DNA of 64,000 bases from Levilactobacillus mulengensis (GTDB lineage Bacteria > Bacillota > Bacilli > Lactobacillales > Lactobacillaceae), in assembly GCF_003946045.1 (NCBI RefSeq), contig NZ_RHNW01000014.1:1-64000 (forward strand), in the 5' to 3' direction. A model generated the notes under the pieces. The model searched no databases, was not told where the DNA came from, and saw only the letters and a list, made by a program, of their open reading frames with translations. The position numbers were made by a program, and so were the translations under genes. Positions 42,561 through 50,482 of the stretch are shown here, piece by piece (the first letter of the stretch is position 1; every line of letters begins with the position of its first letter).

Positions 42561-44855
42561 TTAAACCATTTCGTACTCATCCGCTGGCACGTCGCTCAAC
42601 AGCGGTGACAGTTCACCGACCGCAATCAGGCTCAGGCGGTGCATGGCCCGTGAGCAGATGGTGTACAGCAATTGCCGTTCGTCATCCGCATCGTAACGAC
42701 TGGCCGAGGCCTGCCACACGATGACGCCGTCAAATTCCAACCCCTTCGCCAGGAACGATGGCACCACGATGGTCCCCGGTGCGAGCCGTTGGTTTTCGGA
42801 TTGGATCAACGTTACCGCCACACCGGCCGCCTTCAAGCGTTCCGTCAGGTCACGACAGTCCGCCAAGTCCTTGCCGATGATGGCCGTGGTCTCGTCCTCT
42901 TCTTCATTTTGCTTGATTTGGGCGATGACCTTTTGCAGGCCAGCTTCCTCGTCGGCCGCCACCGTCATGGTTGGCAGCTCCCCTTCACGGGCAAAGGCAG
43001 TCACGGCCTCCCCATTTTTCAAAATGTGCTTGGTGAAGTCGGTGACCTGTTGCGTTGACCGGTAGGACTGCGTCAGTTGAACGACGCGCGTCTTGTCGGG
43101 GTCAAACATGGTGCTCAGCTCCTGTAACAGCGTCCGGCTATTTTCCTTGGTGAAGATAGCCTGGTTGAGATCTCCCAGCATGGTAAAACGCGCGCGGGGG
43201 AAGCTGAACTTCAGGAACGCCAGTTGAAAGGCGTTGTAGTCCTGAATTTCATCCATGAAAACGTAGCGCATGTCGCGTTCACCGGACTTCCCGGTCATCT
43301 TATCGTACAGGTACAGGTACGGTGTGGTGTCGACCAGTTGCATCCGGTGGTCACGCAGCTTGGCCACGGATTCCTCGACGCTGGCGTTCCAGTCGGCCAC
43401 GGTGACTTGGTAGTCGCTCAGGTCGATGCGGTGCGGCATGTCGCGGAGCATGTGGACGTACTGGTTGTTGATACTCAGGAAGCGCGCCCGCACGATGGCC
43501 TTCCGAATGGGTTCAAAGGCCTTCATGACCACCTTACGTGACAGGAATTGCATTTCCTTTTCGGAGGAATCGAACTCCCGCGGGTCATCCCCGTACAGAG
43601 AATCCAACTGTTCCTTACTCAAGTCTTGAATCGTATCTTCAACCCACTTGGTCTTCATTTCGCTAGTGATGCGGCGATTGAGGATCCGAATCAAGGCTTC
43701 CTTGGTGGCCTGGAGCCGGTTACCCAGGTGGTAGTTGCGGTTGAAGCTGTAGTAGATTTCCTGAATCTTTTCCTTCGGGATGAAGACGTCGCCCTGGAAC
43801 TTGATGTTGCGGAAGACCATATCCTTGGCTTCCAAATGATCGGCGTAACCGGTCACGGCATCAAAGAACGCCAGGCTCCCCTTCATCTGATTGATTTTCT
43901 TTTGCGCGGGCGTGTTGGTTTCGTCAAAGCGTTGGGCCAACGTTTCCACTTCAATTTTTGGCAAACGACGGCCAGCGTACTGGTAATACGTCATTTGGAC
44001 CATGTTGTGCTCACCTAATTCTGGGAGCACCTGGTCGATGTAATCGTTAAATAATTGGTTAGGCGAGAAGAGCATGACCTGTCCAGCGGTTAAATGCCCG
44101 CGATAACGGTACAGCAGGAACGCGACCCGCTGTAAAATGGCGGCCGTCTTCCCGGAACCCGCGGCCCCCTGCACGAATAACAGGTCGGAGCCGGTGTCCC
44201 GAATGATTTGGTTTTGTTCCTTTTGAATGGTGGTGACGATGCTCTTCATCTTGGTGTCGGAGTGCTCACTCAAGGCCGACAGGAGCATCTGGTCGGTGAC
44301 CGTCTGATCCGTGTCGTACAGGGTGACAATGGTGCCGTCTTCAATTTGAAATTGGCGCTTTAGCTTGACGTCCACGGTCTGCTCGCCATCCGGCGTTTGG
44401 TAGCTGACGTTTCCCAGTTCGCCATCGTAGTAGATGCTGGAGATGGGGGCCCGCCAGTCATAGATCAGAAAGTGGTCGGGCGTGTCGGAGAAGGATCCCA
44501 GGCCGATGTAGATGGTTTCTACCTTGGCCTTAGGACCTTCCTGAAAGTCGATTCGCGCGAAGTAAGCCTTCTGTTCCAAGCGCTTGAGCGTACTCAGTTC
44601 CGTGGTCGCGTGTTGCCAACTATTCTGCCGTTCGGCCAGCATTTGTTGCTGTTGCCGCACGGAGAGCGCCGTTTCCAAAATCCCTTCGTAACTATCCGTT
44701 TTGATTCGTAAATCATTGACAAAGTTCTTCCGGATCCCGGCCTCATCACTCTCGGCTACGTCGATCCGTTCCTTAGCTTCCTTTTCGGCGGTCTTGATCT
44801 TTGCGACCACCGCGTCTAAATGTTCTTGCTCGTGGGCCTTGATTGAATCTGGCAA
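42561..44855 (-). CDS. helD: HelD-type SF1 ATPase (RNA polymerase recycling)
   Basis: 764 aa. N-terminal coiled coil (EQEHLDAVVAKIKTAEKEAKER), then the UvrD-like ATPase: Walker A FVQGAAGSGKTAAILQRVAFL, Walker B VFMDEIQDYNAFQLAF, QSYRSTQQVTDF and the C-terminal VPSFLAKGLEFDGVIVWQAS. This order matches HelD, which removes stalled RNA polymerase in Firmicutes; an annotation as helicase IV is an older label for the same family. Start TTG at 44855 with GAGGAGGGATTGGC upstream. Confidence 0.9.
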   Translation of the reverse strand: MPDSIKAHEQEHLDAVVAKIKTAEKEAKERIDVAESDEAGIRKNFVNDLRIKTDSYEGILETALSVRQQQQMLAERQNSWQHATTELSTLKRLEQKAYFARIDFQEGPKAKVETIYIGLGSFSDTPDHFLIYDWRAPISSIYYDGELGNVSYQTPDGEQTVDVKLKRQFQIEDGTIVTLYDTDQTVTDQMLLSALSEHSDTKMKSIVTTIQKEQNQIIRDTGSDLLFVQGAAGSGKTAAILQRVAFLLYRYRGHLTAGQVMLFSPNQLFNDYIDQVLPELGEHNMVQMTYYQYAGRRLPKIEVETLAQRFDETNTPAQKKINQMKGSLAFFDAVTGYADHLEAKDMVFRNIKFQGDVFIPKEKIQEIYYSFNRNYHLGNRLQATKEALIRILNRRITSEMKTKWVEDTIQDLSKEQLDSLYGDDPREFDSSEKEMQFLSRKVVMKAFEPIRKAIVRARFLSINNQYVHMLRDMPHRIDLSDYQVTVADWNASVEESVAKLRDHRMQLVDTTPYLYLYDKMTGKSGERDMRYVFMDEIQDYNAFQLAFLKFSFPRARFTMLGDLNQAIFTKENSRTLLQELSTMFDPDKTRVVQLTQSYRSTQQVTDFTKHILKNGEAVTAFAREGELPTMTVAADEEAGLQKVIAQIKQNEEEDETTAIIGKDLADCRDLTERLKAAGVAVTLIQSENQRLAPGTIVVPSFLAKGLEFDGVIVWQASASRYDADDERQLLYTICSRAMHRLSLIAVGELSPLLSDVPADEYEMV

Positions 44856-44909
44856 GCCAATCCCTCCTCAAATAACTGGGTAAACAACTTTCATTAAAAA
44901 AAACTGTGT

Positions 44910-45112
44910 TTCAGTCCGTTCTACCTGCGTCAGTTAGGTATTCCACCCCTGTGGGACAACCCTTTGAAGCCATAGGTCGGTCTTCAAAGGCGGTGGTGAG
45001 CCTTGCAAAATTCACAAGTCTCCCCACACGACCCGCGTTGTAAGGCCGGCAACCCACCGGTCTAACAACGCCGACACAGGGAACTCCATACCTAACTGAC
45101 TCCGGCGCCACT
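44910..45112 (+). repeat. Structured intergenic element, copy 10 (type C)
   Basis: Hairpin C is CCTTTGAAG/CTTCAAAGG, hairpin A AGGCCGG/CCGGTCT, with CCCCTGTGGGA and CGCCGACACAGGGA as the closing words. Same plan as copy 9. Upstream of helD. Confidence 0.7.
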
Positions 45113-45308
45113 CACATAGTAATTGTGGTGGCTAAGCTAACTTATTTCATGCGCCAACTTTATTTCATAACTCTATTTTAGTCTAAGCTACTAGATAAGT
45201 CATTGTCTTAACAGTTAGGCCGAATGATTAGTAAGGCGACCTACCGACGTCAACAATGAAACCAACAACATTAATCAAATATGCATGACTACGGGCTAAA
45301 CTAGTGGA

Positions 45309-45510
45309 CGCCGCAGGGCTGGTGAAATTAGGCCGCCCTCTGAGACCGACTTTTGGGCTCAAAGTCGGGGTGAAAGCCCGCTCCTCAGGCTGGAACCGGG
45401 CCCCATAGCAGGGCCGCTTGAATCCACCGGCGGGAGCGCCAGCACCACCTATGTCAGTGACGGGCGTGCGCCCACAGCGTCACGGCCTATTTTCACCAGT
45501 CCGGAGGCAC
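45309..45510 (-). repeat. Structured intergenic element, copy 11 (composite A/B)
   Basis: Starts with GCCGCAGGGCTGGTGAAATT, contains reverse-orientation type A hairpins B and C and the word GGGCCCCATAGCAGGGCC, then switches to the type B end GCGCCCACAGCGTCACGGCC and TTTTCACCAGTCCGGAGGC. A recombinant between subtypes. Remaining bases of 45113-45600 show no gene. Confidence 0.75.
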
Positions 45511-45630
45511 CAACAACGACTATTTTTTTGCCCGTATCAAACATAATTCGACTTTCCATTTTACACGTGTTCAGCCTATAAAGAAAGTAAACTGACCGGC
45601 GTCAAACCAGTTCCTTCACGCGAACTTTGG

Positions 45631-45636
45631 TATAAT
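45631..45636 (+). promoter_or_regulatory. -10 box of the antiporter gene
   Basis: TATAAT 31 nt before the start codon, followed by a GAGGGGATGAAACG ribosome site; no convincing -35. Confidence 0.5.
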
Positions 45637-45667
45637 GTAGGGGAACTTTTTTTGAGGGGATGAAACG

Positions 45668-47524
45668 ATGGATCAAGTATCCTTGTTAATTATTTTAACC
45701 GCCGCCCTGGTGACGCCGCTGGTCATGGCCAAATTCAAATTGACCGTGCTGCCGACCGCTGTGGTGGAAATCTTGGTGGGAATCCTGTTGGGCCCTAGCG
45801 TCCTCAACATCGTTCACAGCAATTCAACGTTATCCTTACTGTCGAGCACCGGGGTCATTTTCCTCCTGTTCCTCAGTGGGATGGAAATTGACTTTAGCCT
45901 CTTCAGCCGACGCAAGGTGCCGCAGACCCCGTTAGCGGCCAAGGCGGCCGGGAGCGCACCCAAGTACTCGCCGGTCTTTCTCGCCGTCTCGAGCTACGCG
46001 GCCATCATGGTCAGCTCGCTGTTACTGGGCTTCATTTGCCAGTGGACCGGGCTGTTCAAGGACCCATGGCTGGCGGCCATTATCTTCATGACGATTTCTT
46101 TGGGCATCGTCATTGCCACGCTGAAGGAAAAGGAACTGCTAAGTAAGCCGTTCGGACAGACCGTCCTGTTGATTGCGGCGTTGGGTGAAATCATCCCGCT
46201 GTTTTCCCTGACGATTTACGCGTCCGTCTTCGGTGACAATAGCAAATCCCTGTGGCTGCTCCTGCTGGTCTTCCTGGCAGCCGGGGTGCTTTTCCGCCGG
46301 TTCAAGCCGTTCTTCACCTTCTTTGACAGCATCAACAAGTCCACGACCCAATTGGATATTCGGCTGGCTTTCTTCCTGATTTTTAGTCTGGTGGTCATTG
46401 CCGAATCCGTGGGGGCCGAGGGTATCCTGGGGGCCTTCGTGGCCGGCATCGTGATGAAACTCCTGCAACCACAGGAAAACACCATGGTCCGGCTCGATGG
46501 CATCGGATACGGGTTCTTCATCCCCATCTTCTTCATGATGAGTGGGGCCGACCTCAACCTGCGCACACTGTTAGCAGACCCGGCAACGTTGCTACTGATT
46601 CCGGCCTTCTTTGCCGCCTACCTGCTGGCCAAGGCCGCCGTTTACTTCATCTTGCGGCTGCGGTTCAAACGCGGCAATGCCTTTGCGGGAACCGCCATTT
46701 CCGCGGCGACCATCACCATGGTCCTGGCCGTCTTGCAAGTCGCCAAGTCCATGAAGGTCGTCACCTCGCAACAGTCTGGGGCCTTCTTACTGGCCGCCAT
46801 TTTGACCTGTGTGCTGGGTCCCCTGCTCTTTAACACCGGCTATTCTGCCGAGGCTGAAGACCTGAAGAAGTCGACCGTCCACTTTATCGGGACCAACCTG
46901 CTGACCGTCCCCGTGGCGCAACAGCTGGCCGATAGCTGGTACGACATCAGTATGTACACCGACAAACCTGACAATTACAAAACTTATAACTCCGAGGTCA
47001 ACGTCCACCTGCTGGATTCACTGGAAAGTGACTACGTGGAGGGGCAAGACGCCTTCGATGCTGATATCGTGGTTCTGGGCCATTTCAATGCCAACAAGAA
47101 CTATGAGCTGGCCAAGGCCGCCAAAGCCTACGGGGTCAAACGGGTCATCGCCCGCTTCGAGGACCGCAACGTGTTAGACGCCCGCGAAGACGAGCTGACC
47201 GACCTGGGCATTGAGGTCTATAACACGCCGAACGTGAACATCTCCATGCTCCGGAGCCTGATTGAAACGCCAACGACCCTGCGCCTGTTGACGTCAACGA
47301 CTTCCGCCGTCTACGAAGTGGCCCTCCACAACCGGCGCTACACCGGCCTGGAAATTCACAGTTTGCCATTTGTTAAAGATATCACCATCAGTCAAATTTT
47401 CCGGGACGGTCACTTTGTCCGACCAACCGGAAGTACCACGCTGAAGCTGAATGACCGGATTATCTTCACCAGCAATGCGGAAACGGCTCGTGAAATCCGG
47501 CGCGAACTAGGCATTTTAAACTAA
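45668..47524 (+). CDS. Monovalent cation:proton antiporter (CPA2) with RCK domain
   Basis: 618 aa. About twelve membrane helices (1-390), opening LLIILTAALVTPLVMAKFKL, with LLGPSVLN and FLLFLSGMEIDFSLF as CPA2 signatures. Then an RCK_N-like domain (VHFIGTNLLTVPVAQQLAD) and a TrkA_C domain (GLEIHSLPFVKDITISQ...TTLKLNDRIIFTSNAETA). The domain set fits KefB/GerN/CPA-type K+ or Na+/H+ exchange regulated by a cytoplasmic ligand. Ion not determinable from sequence. Flanked on both sides by structured repeat elements. Confidence 0.88.
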   Translation: MDQVSLLIILTAALVTPLVMAKFKLTVLPTAVVEILVGILLGPSVLNIVHSNSTLSLLSSTGVIFLLFLSGMEIDFSLFSRRKVPQTPLAAKAAGSAPKYSPVFLAVSSYAAIMVSSLLLGFICQWTGLFKDPWLAAIIFMTISLGIVIATLKEKELLSKPFGQTVLLIAALGEIIPLFSLTIYASVFGDNSKSLWLLLLVFLAAGVLFRRFKPFFTFFDSINKSTTQLDIRLAFFLIFSLVVIAESVGAEGILGAFVAGIVMKLLQPQENTMVRLDGIGYGFFIPIFFMMSGADLNLRTLLADPATLLLIPAFFAAYLLAKAAVYFILRLRFKRGNAFAGTAISAATITMVLAVLQVAKSMKVVTSQQSGAFLLAAILTCVLGPLLFNTGYSAEAEDLKKSTVHFIGTNLLTVPVAQQLADSWYDISMYTDKPDNYKTYNSEVNVHLLDSLESDYVEGQDAFDADIVVLGHFNANKNYELAKAAKAYGVKRVIARFEDRNVLDAREDELTDLGIEVYNTPNVNISMLRSLIETPTTLRLLTSTTSAVYEVALHNRRYTGLEIHSLPFVKDITISQIFRDGHFVRPTGSTTLKLNDRIIFTSNAETAREIRRELGILN

Positions 47525-47547
47525 AACTGTTAAGATGTTAACCAGTT

Positions 47548-47766
47548 GTGTGGGGTCCAAACTGACGTTACCAGCGCCTTGCCGGGCAGAAAAAATGGAC
47601 CGGAACGCTGGGGGCAGGACGCTGGAAGCCAAAAGACGGTCTTCCAGCTCGCTTTGAACCTCTGAGAAATGAGTTTCAAAGTCGCCATTCTCTGAAGAAC
47701 ACAGAGAATCCCCCGGCTGAGTCCATTTTTTCTGCCCTATCGGCTAACATTGTGGGCACCCACACC
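47548..47766 (+). repeat. Structured intergenic element, copy 12 (type D)
   Basis: Ends GGCAGAAAAAATGGAC and GTCCATTTTTTCTGCC, a different terminal repeat. Inside, hairpins GCTGGAAG/CTTCCAGC, CTTTGAA...TTCAAAG and ATTCTCTG/CAGAGAAT with a GGGGG/CCCCC closing stem keep the family plan. Confidence 0.7.
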
Positions 47767-47875
47767 ATTGGTTATGTCTTTCAGTTGGTTATCACTTACG
47801 CATCGTATTATGAACTAGCTGAATGTAGACATCATTGAACGAATAGTTGAACTTATCCATGGTCTGCACGCTTAT

Positions 47876-48140
47876 CGGCTGCAAGGATGGTAAAATTGGC
47901 CCGCGAAGACAGTCCCAGTGACCAGAGGTGGACCAAGGTTTCCAGCTGTGTCGATGGTCTTAATAGCGTGGTTTTCGCTATTTAGAGCATGGGACAATCT
48001 TTGAGACCGCTTCTCAGGCTCAAAGTTGAGGTGAAAGCCCGATTTTTGGCTGAAACCGGCCCCACAGCAGGATACCTTGAGGCCACCGCCGGGAACGACA
48101 TGGCACAGCGTCACGGCCTATTTTCACCATCCCGGAGGCA
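47876..48140 (-). repeat. Structured intergenic element, copy 13 (type A, type B-like end)
   Basis: Reverse type A body: GACCAGAGGTGG, CAGCTGTGTCGATGG, hairpins AATAGCG/CGCTATT and CTTTGAG/CTCAAAG, CCCCACAGCAGG, CACCGCCGGGAACG; followed by GCACAGCGTCACGGCC, which is the type B 3' end. It finishes 50 nt before the phosphatase start. Confidence 0.82.
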
Positions 48141-48189
48141 ATGCGAGTAGACCAAAGATGAAGTTTTTTGAAGAATAGGAGAGATTGAG

Positions 48190-48846
48190 ATGGCAACAGT
48201 TGAACTTTACTTGGTGCGTCACGGCCAAACTTATTTGAACAAATACCACCGGATTCAAGGGTGGTCCGACTCTCCGCTGACCGCTAAGGGAATCGCCGAT
48301 GCCAAACGCGCCGGCGAGCGATTAGCGAAGATTCCTTTTGCCGCTGCCTATGCCAGTGACACGACGCGGGCCCAGAACACGGCCAAGAACATTTTAGCCG
48401 CTAACCAGACCCCAGTTGCTTTGACAACGGAACCAGCCTTCCGTGAAGAAAACTTTGGCTACTTCGAAGGCCTCGATACCGGCCTCACCTGGCACACGCT
48501 GGGCACGCCGGTTGGCTTGGACTCCTTCAACGCCATGATCAAGGAATTGACGATTGAAAAGACCAAGGACATGTTCCACGCCCAAGACCCCTTCGGTGAT
48601 GCTGAAGACAACGCGATGTTCTGGGCTCGGGTACAACCTGGTTTGGACCACGCCATCGCCGCGGCCAAAGACGGCGACCGTATCCTGATTGCCACCCACA
48701 GCACGACCATCCGTAGTATCGTTTCCAAGTACTCGGACATCGACGTCTCCGTGCCGGTTGATAACGGGAGTATCACCAAGATTACCGTTAAGAACGGCAA
48801 GTACAAGGTGAACGACTACAACAACTCTGAGGGTAAGATTAAATAG
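48190..48846 (+). CDS. Histidine phosphatase (phosphoglycerate mutase-like)
   Basis: 218 aa. Catalytic motif LVRHGQTYLNKYHRIQGWSD, phosphate-binding Arg in AYASDTTRAQNTA, proton donor in EPAFREENFGYFEG and second His in LIATHSTTIRSI. The general branch is shared by cofactor-dependent mutases and small-molecule phosphatases; the non-glycolytic wording (ENFGYFEG) favours a phosphatase. AGGAGAGATTGAG precedes the ATG. Confidence 0.88.
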   Translation: MATVELYLVRHGQTYLNKYHRIQGWSDSPLTAKGIADAKRAGERLAKIPFAAAYASDTTRAQNTAKNILAANQTPVALTTEPAFREENFGYFEGLDTGLTWHTLGTPVGLDSFNAMIKELTIEKTKDMFHAQDPFGDAEDNAMFWARVQPGLDHAIAAAKDGDRILIATHSTTIRSIVSKYSDIDVSVPVDNGSITKITVKNGKYKVNDYNNSEGKIK

Positions 48847-48856
48847 TTTCGTCTTG

Positions 48857-48891
48857 GCCTACTGACAACCTTTCTGTCGGTAGGCTTTTTA
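48857..48891 (+). terminator. Phosphatase terminator
   Basis: Stem GCCTACTGACA/TGTCGGTAGGC (11 bp, one G-U) followed by TTTTTA. Confidence 0.9.
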
Positions 48892-48951
48892 TAACGAAAC
48901 TTGTAAGTGATTGTCGTAGTTGTCTGGGTTAGAATATGCTATATTGTCAGC

Positions 48952-49062
48952 ATAGAAAAAGGCCGGCGTTGGACCGCCGACCTTACAAGCCGCTTCAAGA
49001 GCGGAGACAGTAACGAGAAATGAGTCGCCTACTCTGTCAAAGAATTAGAGGGCGGCTTTTTT
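48952..49062 (+). ncRNA. Type I antitoxin RNA, copy 1 (toxin lost)
   Basis: Extended -10 TGCTATATT (TATATT at 48940-48945). The RNA has a 5' hairpin GGCCGGCG/CGCCGACC, a second hairpin CCGCT-TCAAG-AGCGG, the shared GAGACAGTAACGA and a 3' terminator ending GGCGGCTTTTTT. Same as copies 2 and 3, but the toxin reading frame beyond it is gone. Confidence 0.75.
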
Positions 49063-49093
49063 GATTACTTCCGATCGTTATATGACAATCAAC
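49063..49093 (-). pseudogene. Toxin remnant of copy 1
   Basis: On the minus strand GTTGATTGTCAT, then AACGATCGGAAGTAATC, matches the last codons of the toxin in copy 2 (ATTGATCGTCAT, AACGATCGAAGATAATC) with a 2-nt insertion. Everything upstream is missing. Confidence 0.6.
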
Positions 49094-49176
49094 AATGGGT
49101 TTAAATTCTCTATGTTTTCACGCTAATTTGAGTGGCTTGAATAGTTATTCGAGCTAGAATATGTTATATTTTAAGC

Positions 49177-49288
49177 ATACAAAAAGCCGGTGGTTGCACA
49201 CCGACTTTACAAGCCGCTTCAAGAGCGGAGACAGTAACGACAGATGAGTCGCCCTAAACTATCAAAGCTTATAGAGGGCGGCTTTTTG
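49177..49288 (+). ncRNA. Type I antitoxin RNA, copy 2
   Basis: TATATT at 49165-49170. 5' hairpin with GGTG/CACC where copy 1 has GGCG/CGCC, a compensatory change. CCGCT-TCAAG-AGCGG follows, and a terminator GCCCT...AGGGCGGCTTTTT. It converges on the toxin gene, and the two 3' ends overlap in the terminator. Confidence 0.8.
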
Positions 49289-49289
49289 A

Positions 49290-49406
49290 TTATCTTCGAT
49301 CGTTATGACGATCAATTAGTATCATCAATGTGGCAAACGCCAACATCAATGACAGCGCTTGGAACACGCTCATGGACTGCGAAACCTTTCTTTGGATTTG
49401 TTCCAT
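49290..49406 (-). CDS. Holin-like type I toxin peptide
   Basis: 38 aa: a basic N-terminus (MEQIQRKVSQS), one hydrophobic helix (MSVFQALSLMLAFATLMI) and a charged tail (DRHNDRR). This is the plan of the TxpA/BsrG and putative holin-like toxins of Firmicutes, which insert in the cell membrane. GAGGTGAGGCAC before the ATG at 49406 is a very good ribosome site; an internal in-frame ATG at 49373 gives a 27-aa version. The mRNA 3' part is antisense to the antitoxin RNA. Confidence 0.75.
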   Translation of the reverse strand: MEQIQRKVSQSMSVFQALSLMLAFATLMILIDRHNDRR

Positions 49407-49608
49407 GTGCCTCACCTCAGAAGGAAAAGACAGTCCCCGCTCACAAAACTTCCTGCATTGTCTAGTGTAATAGAGTGGTCACCATCCTCTAGGTAATTTG
49501 TCTTATAAATAATTTTATATGTAAATTTCAATTTAGCTCACCGCATCATCCGAGTATTTTACAAACAACAGATTCCCTTTTCTCCTGAGAATATGCTATA
49601 TTGTAGAC

Positions 49609-49720
49609 GTACAAAAGGTCGGTGGTTGCACACCGACCTTACAAGCCGCTTCAAGAGCGGAGACAGTAACGACAGATGAGTCGCCCTAGCCTGTCAAAGC
49701 TTATACTGGGCGGCTTTTTT
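49609..49720 (+). ncRNA. Type I antitoxin RNA, copy 3
   Basis: Extended -10 TGCTATATT (49597-49602). Hairpin GGTCGGTG-GTTGCA-CACCGACC, then the conserved CAAGCCGCTTCAAGAGCGG and GAGACAGTAACGACAG segments and a GGCGGCTTTTTT terminator. Converges on toxin copy 3. Confidence 0.8.
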
Positions 49721-49722
49721 GA

Positions 49723-49803
49723 TTACTTTCGATCGTGACGATCGATTAGTATCATCAATGTGGCAAACACCAACATCAATGGCAGCGCTTGAAACACGCT
49801 CAT
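49723..49803 (-). CDS. Holin-like type I toxin, copy 3 (frame-shifted N-terminus)
   Basis: The hydrophobic core is intact (MSVFQALPLMLVFATLMI, tail DRHDRK; 26 aa). Relative to copy 2 one extra C (ATCCC instead of ATCC) puts the upstream ATG at 49837, which has the good ribosome site GAGGTGAAG, out of frame. Translation of the toxin would have to start at the internal ATG at 49803 after a weak GAAAGG site, or the copy is silenced. The 60-aa frame covering this region is not expected to be a protein. Confidence 0.6.
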   Translation of the reverse strand: MSVFQALPLMLVFATLMILIDRHDRK

Positions 49804-50070
49804 AGACTGTGAAACCTTTCTTTGGGATTTTTTCCATACGCTTCACCTCAGAAGGAAAAAGACAGCCCCCGCTCACAAAACTTCCTGCATTTCCCAGTGT
49901 AACAGAGTTATCGCCATTCCCTCGGTAAGTCGACTTACAAACAATTCAATAAACCGTTCCATCTCTATGGCCAGCAACTAATCACGGTTGCTGGCCCTTT
50001 TTGCATCCTCCAAGTACATAAGCTGTGTAGCCAACTGTGAATGGTTTGTACCAAGTCAGCAAATTAAGTT

Positions 50071-50137
50071 GGGCTTCGGGCTTCGGGCTTCGGGCTTCGG
50101 GCTTCGGGCTTCGGGCTTCGGGCTTCGGGCTTCGGGC
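50071..50137 (+). repeat. (GGGCTTC)9.6 heptanucleotide repeat
   Basis: Nine full copies and a partial tenth of GGGCTTC without a mismatch, in intergenic DNA directly before structured element copy 14. Not a CRISPR array: units are contiguous with no spacers. Confidence 0.97.
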
Positions 50138-50164
50138 CAAACCAGCGACCTGGTCAACGCACAA

Positions 50165-50348
50165 CCAGGAGCCGGAGGAAGCCAGGGTGGAGACGGCTGT
50201 GTCGGTGATGTTGGGCGGGTGGGCTTGCCGGCCTTACATCACGGGGCGACTTTTGAGACGCCGATTCTGGTGGCTTAAAAGCGAGCTGGAGGACCGCTCC
50301 TCAGGCCGGAAGCGGTCCCCACAGCAGGCGGAACCCTGGAAGCCGCAG
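50165..50348 (-). repeat. Structured intergenic element, copy 14 (no terminal repeats)
   Basis: GGCTGTGTCGGTGATGTT, hairpin GTGATGT/ACATCAC, a TTTTGAG/CTTAAAA-type hairpin, AGGACCGCTCCTCAGGCC and GCGGTCCCCACAGCAGGCGG. Resembles copy 3 in hairpin A. Bases 50349-50440 are C/A-rich without a gene. Confidence 0.7.
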
Positions 50349-50437
50349 GCGGCCATCCCCCACTGTCCTTGACCCAAAAGCCTTTGACCTAAATCCCCAA
50401 ACCAATCCCAAGCCTAGCCCGAAACCCCAAGCCCAAA

Positions 50438-50475
50438 GAAAAAAGCACCGCAGCCAGGAAAACAGCTGCGGTGCC
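50438..50475 (-). terminator. oppF terminator
   Basis: Perfect 10-bp arms GCACCGCAGC (50445-50454) and GCTGCGGTGC (50465-50474); TTTTTTC follows on the minus strand. Confidence 0.92.
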
Positions 50476-50482
50476 CAAACAC

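Noticed and set aside
49694-49876. 60-aa ORF over toxin copy 3
   Set aside because: It is the frame-shifted reading of the toxin gene; the hydrophobic core lies in another frame.
50071-50137. CRISPR array
   Set aside because: The repeated GGGCTTC units are contiguous with no spacers; a simple tandem repeat. No CRISPR array was found anywhere in the window.
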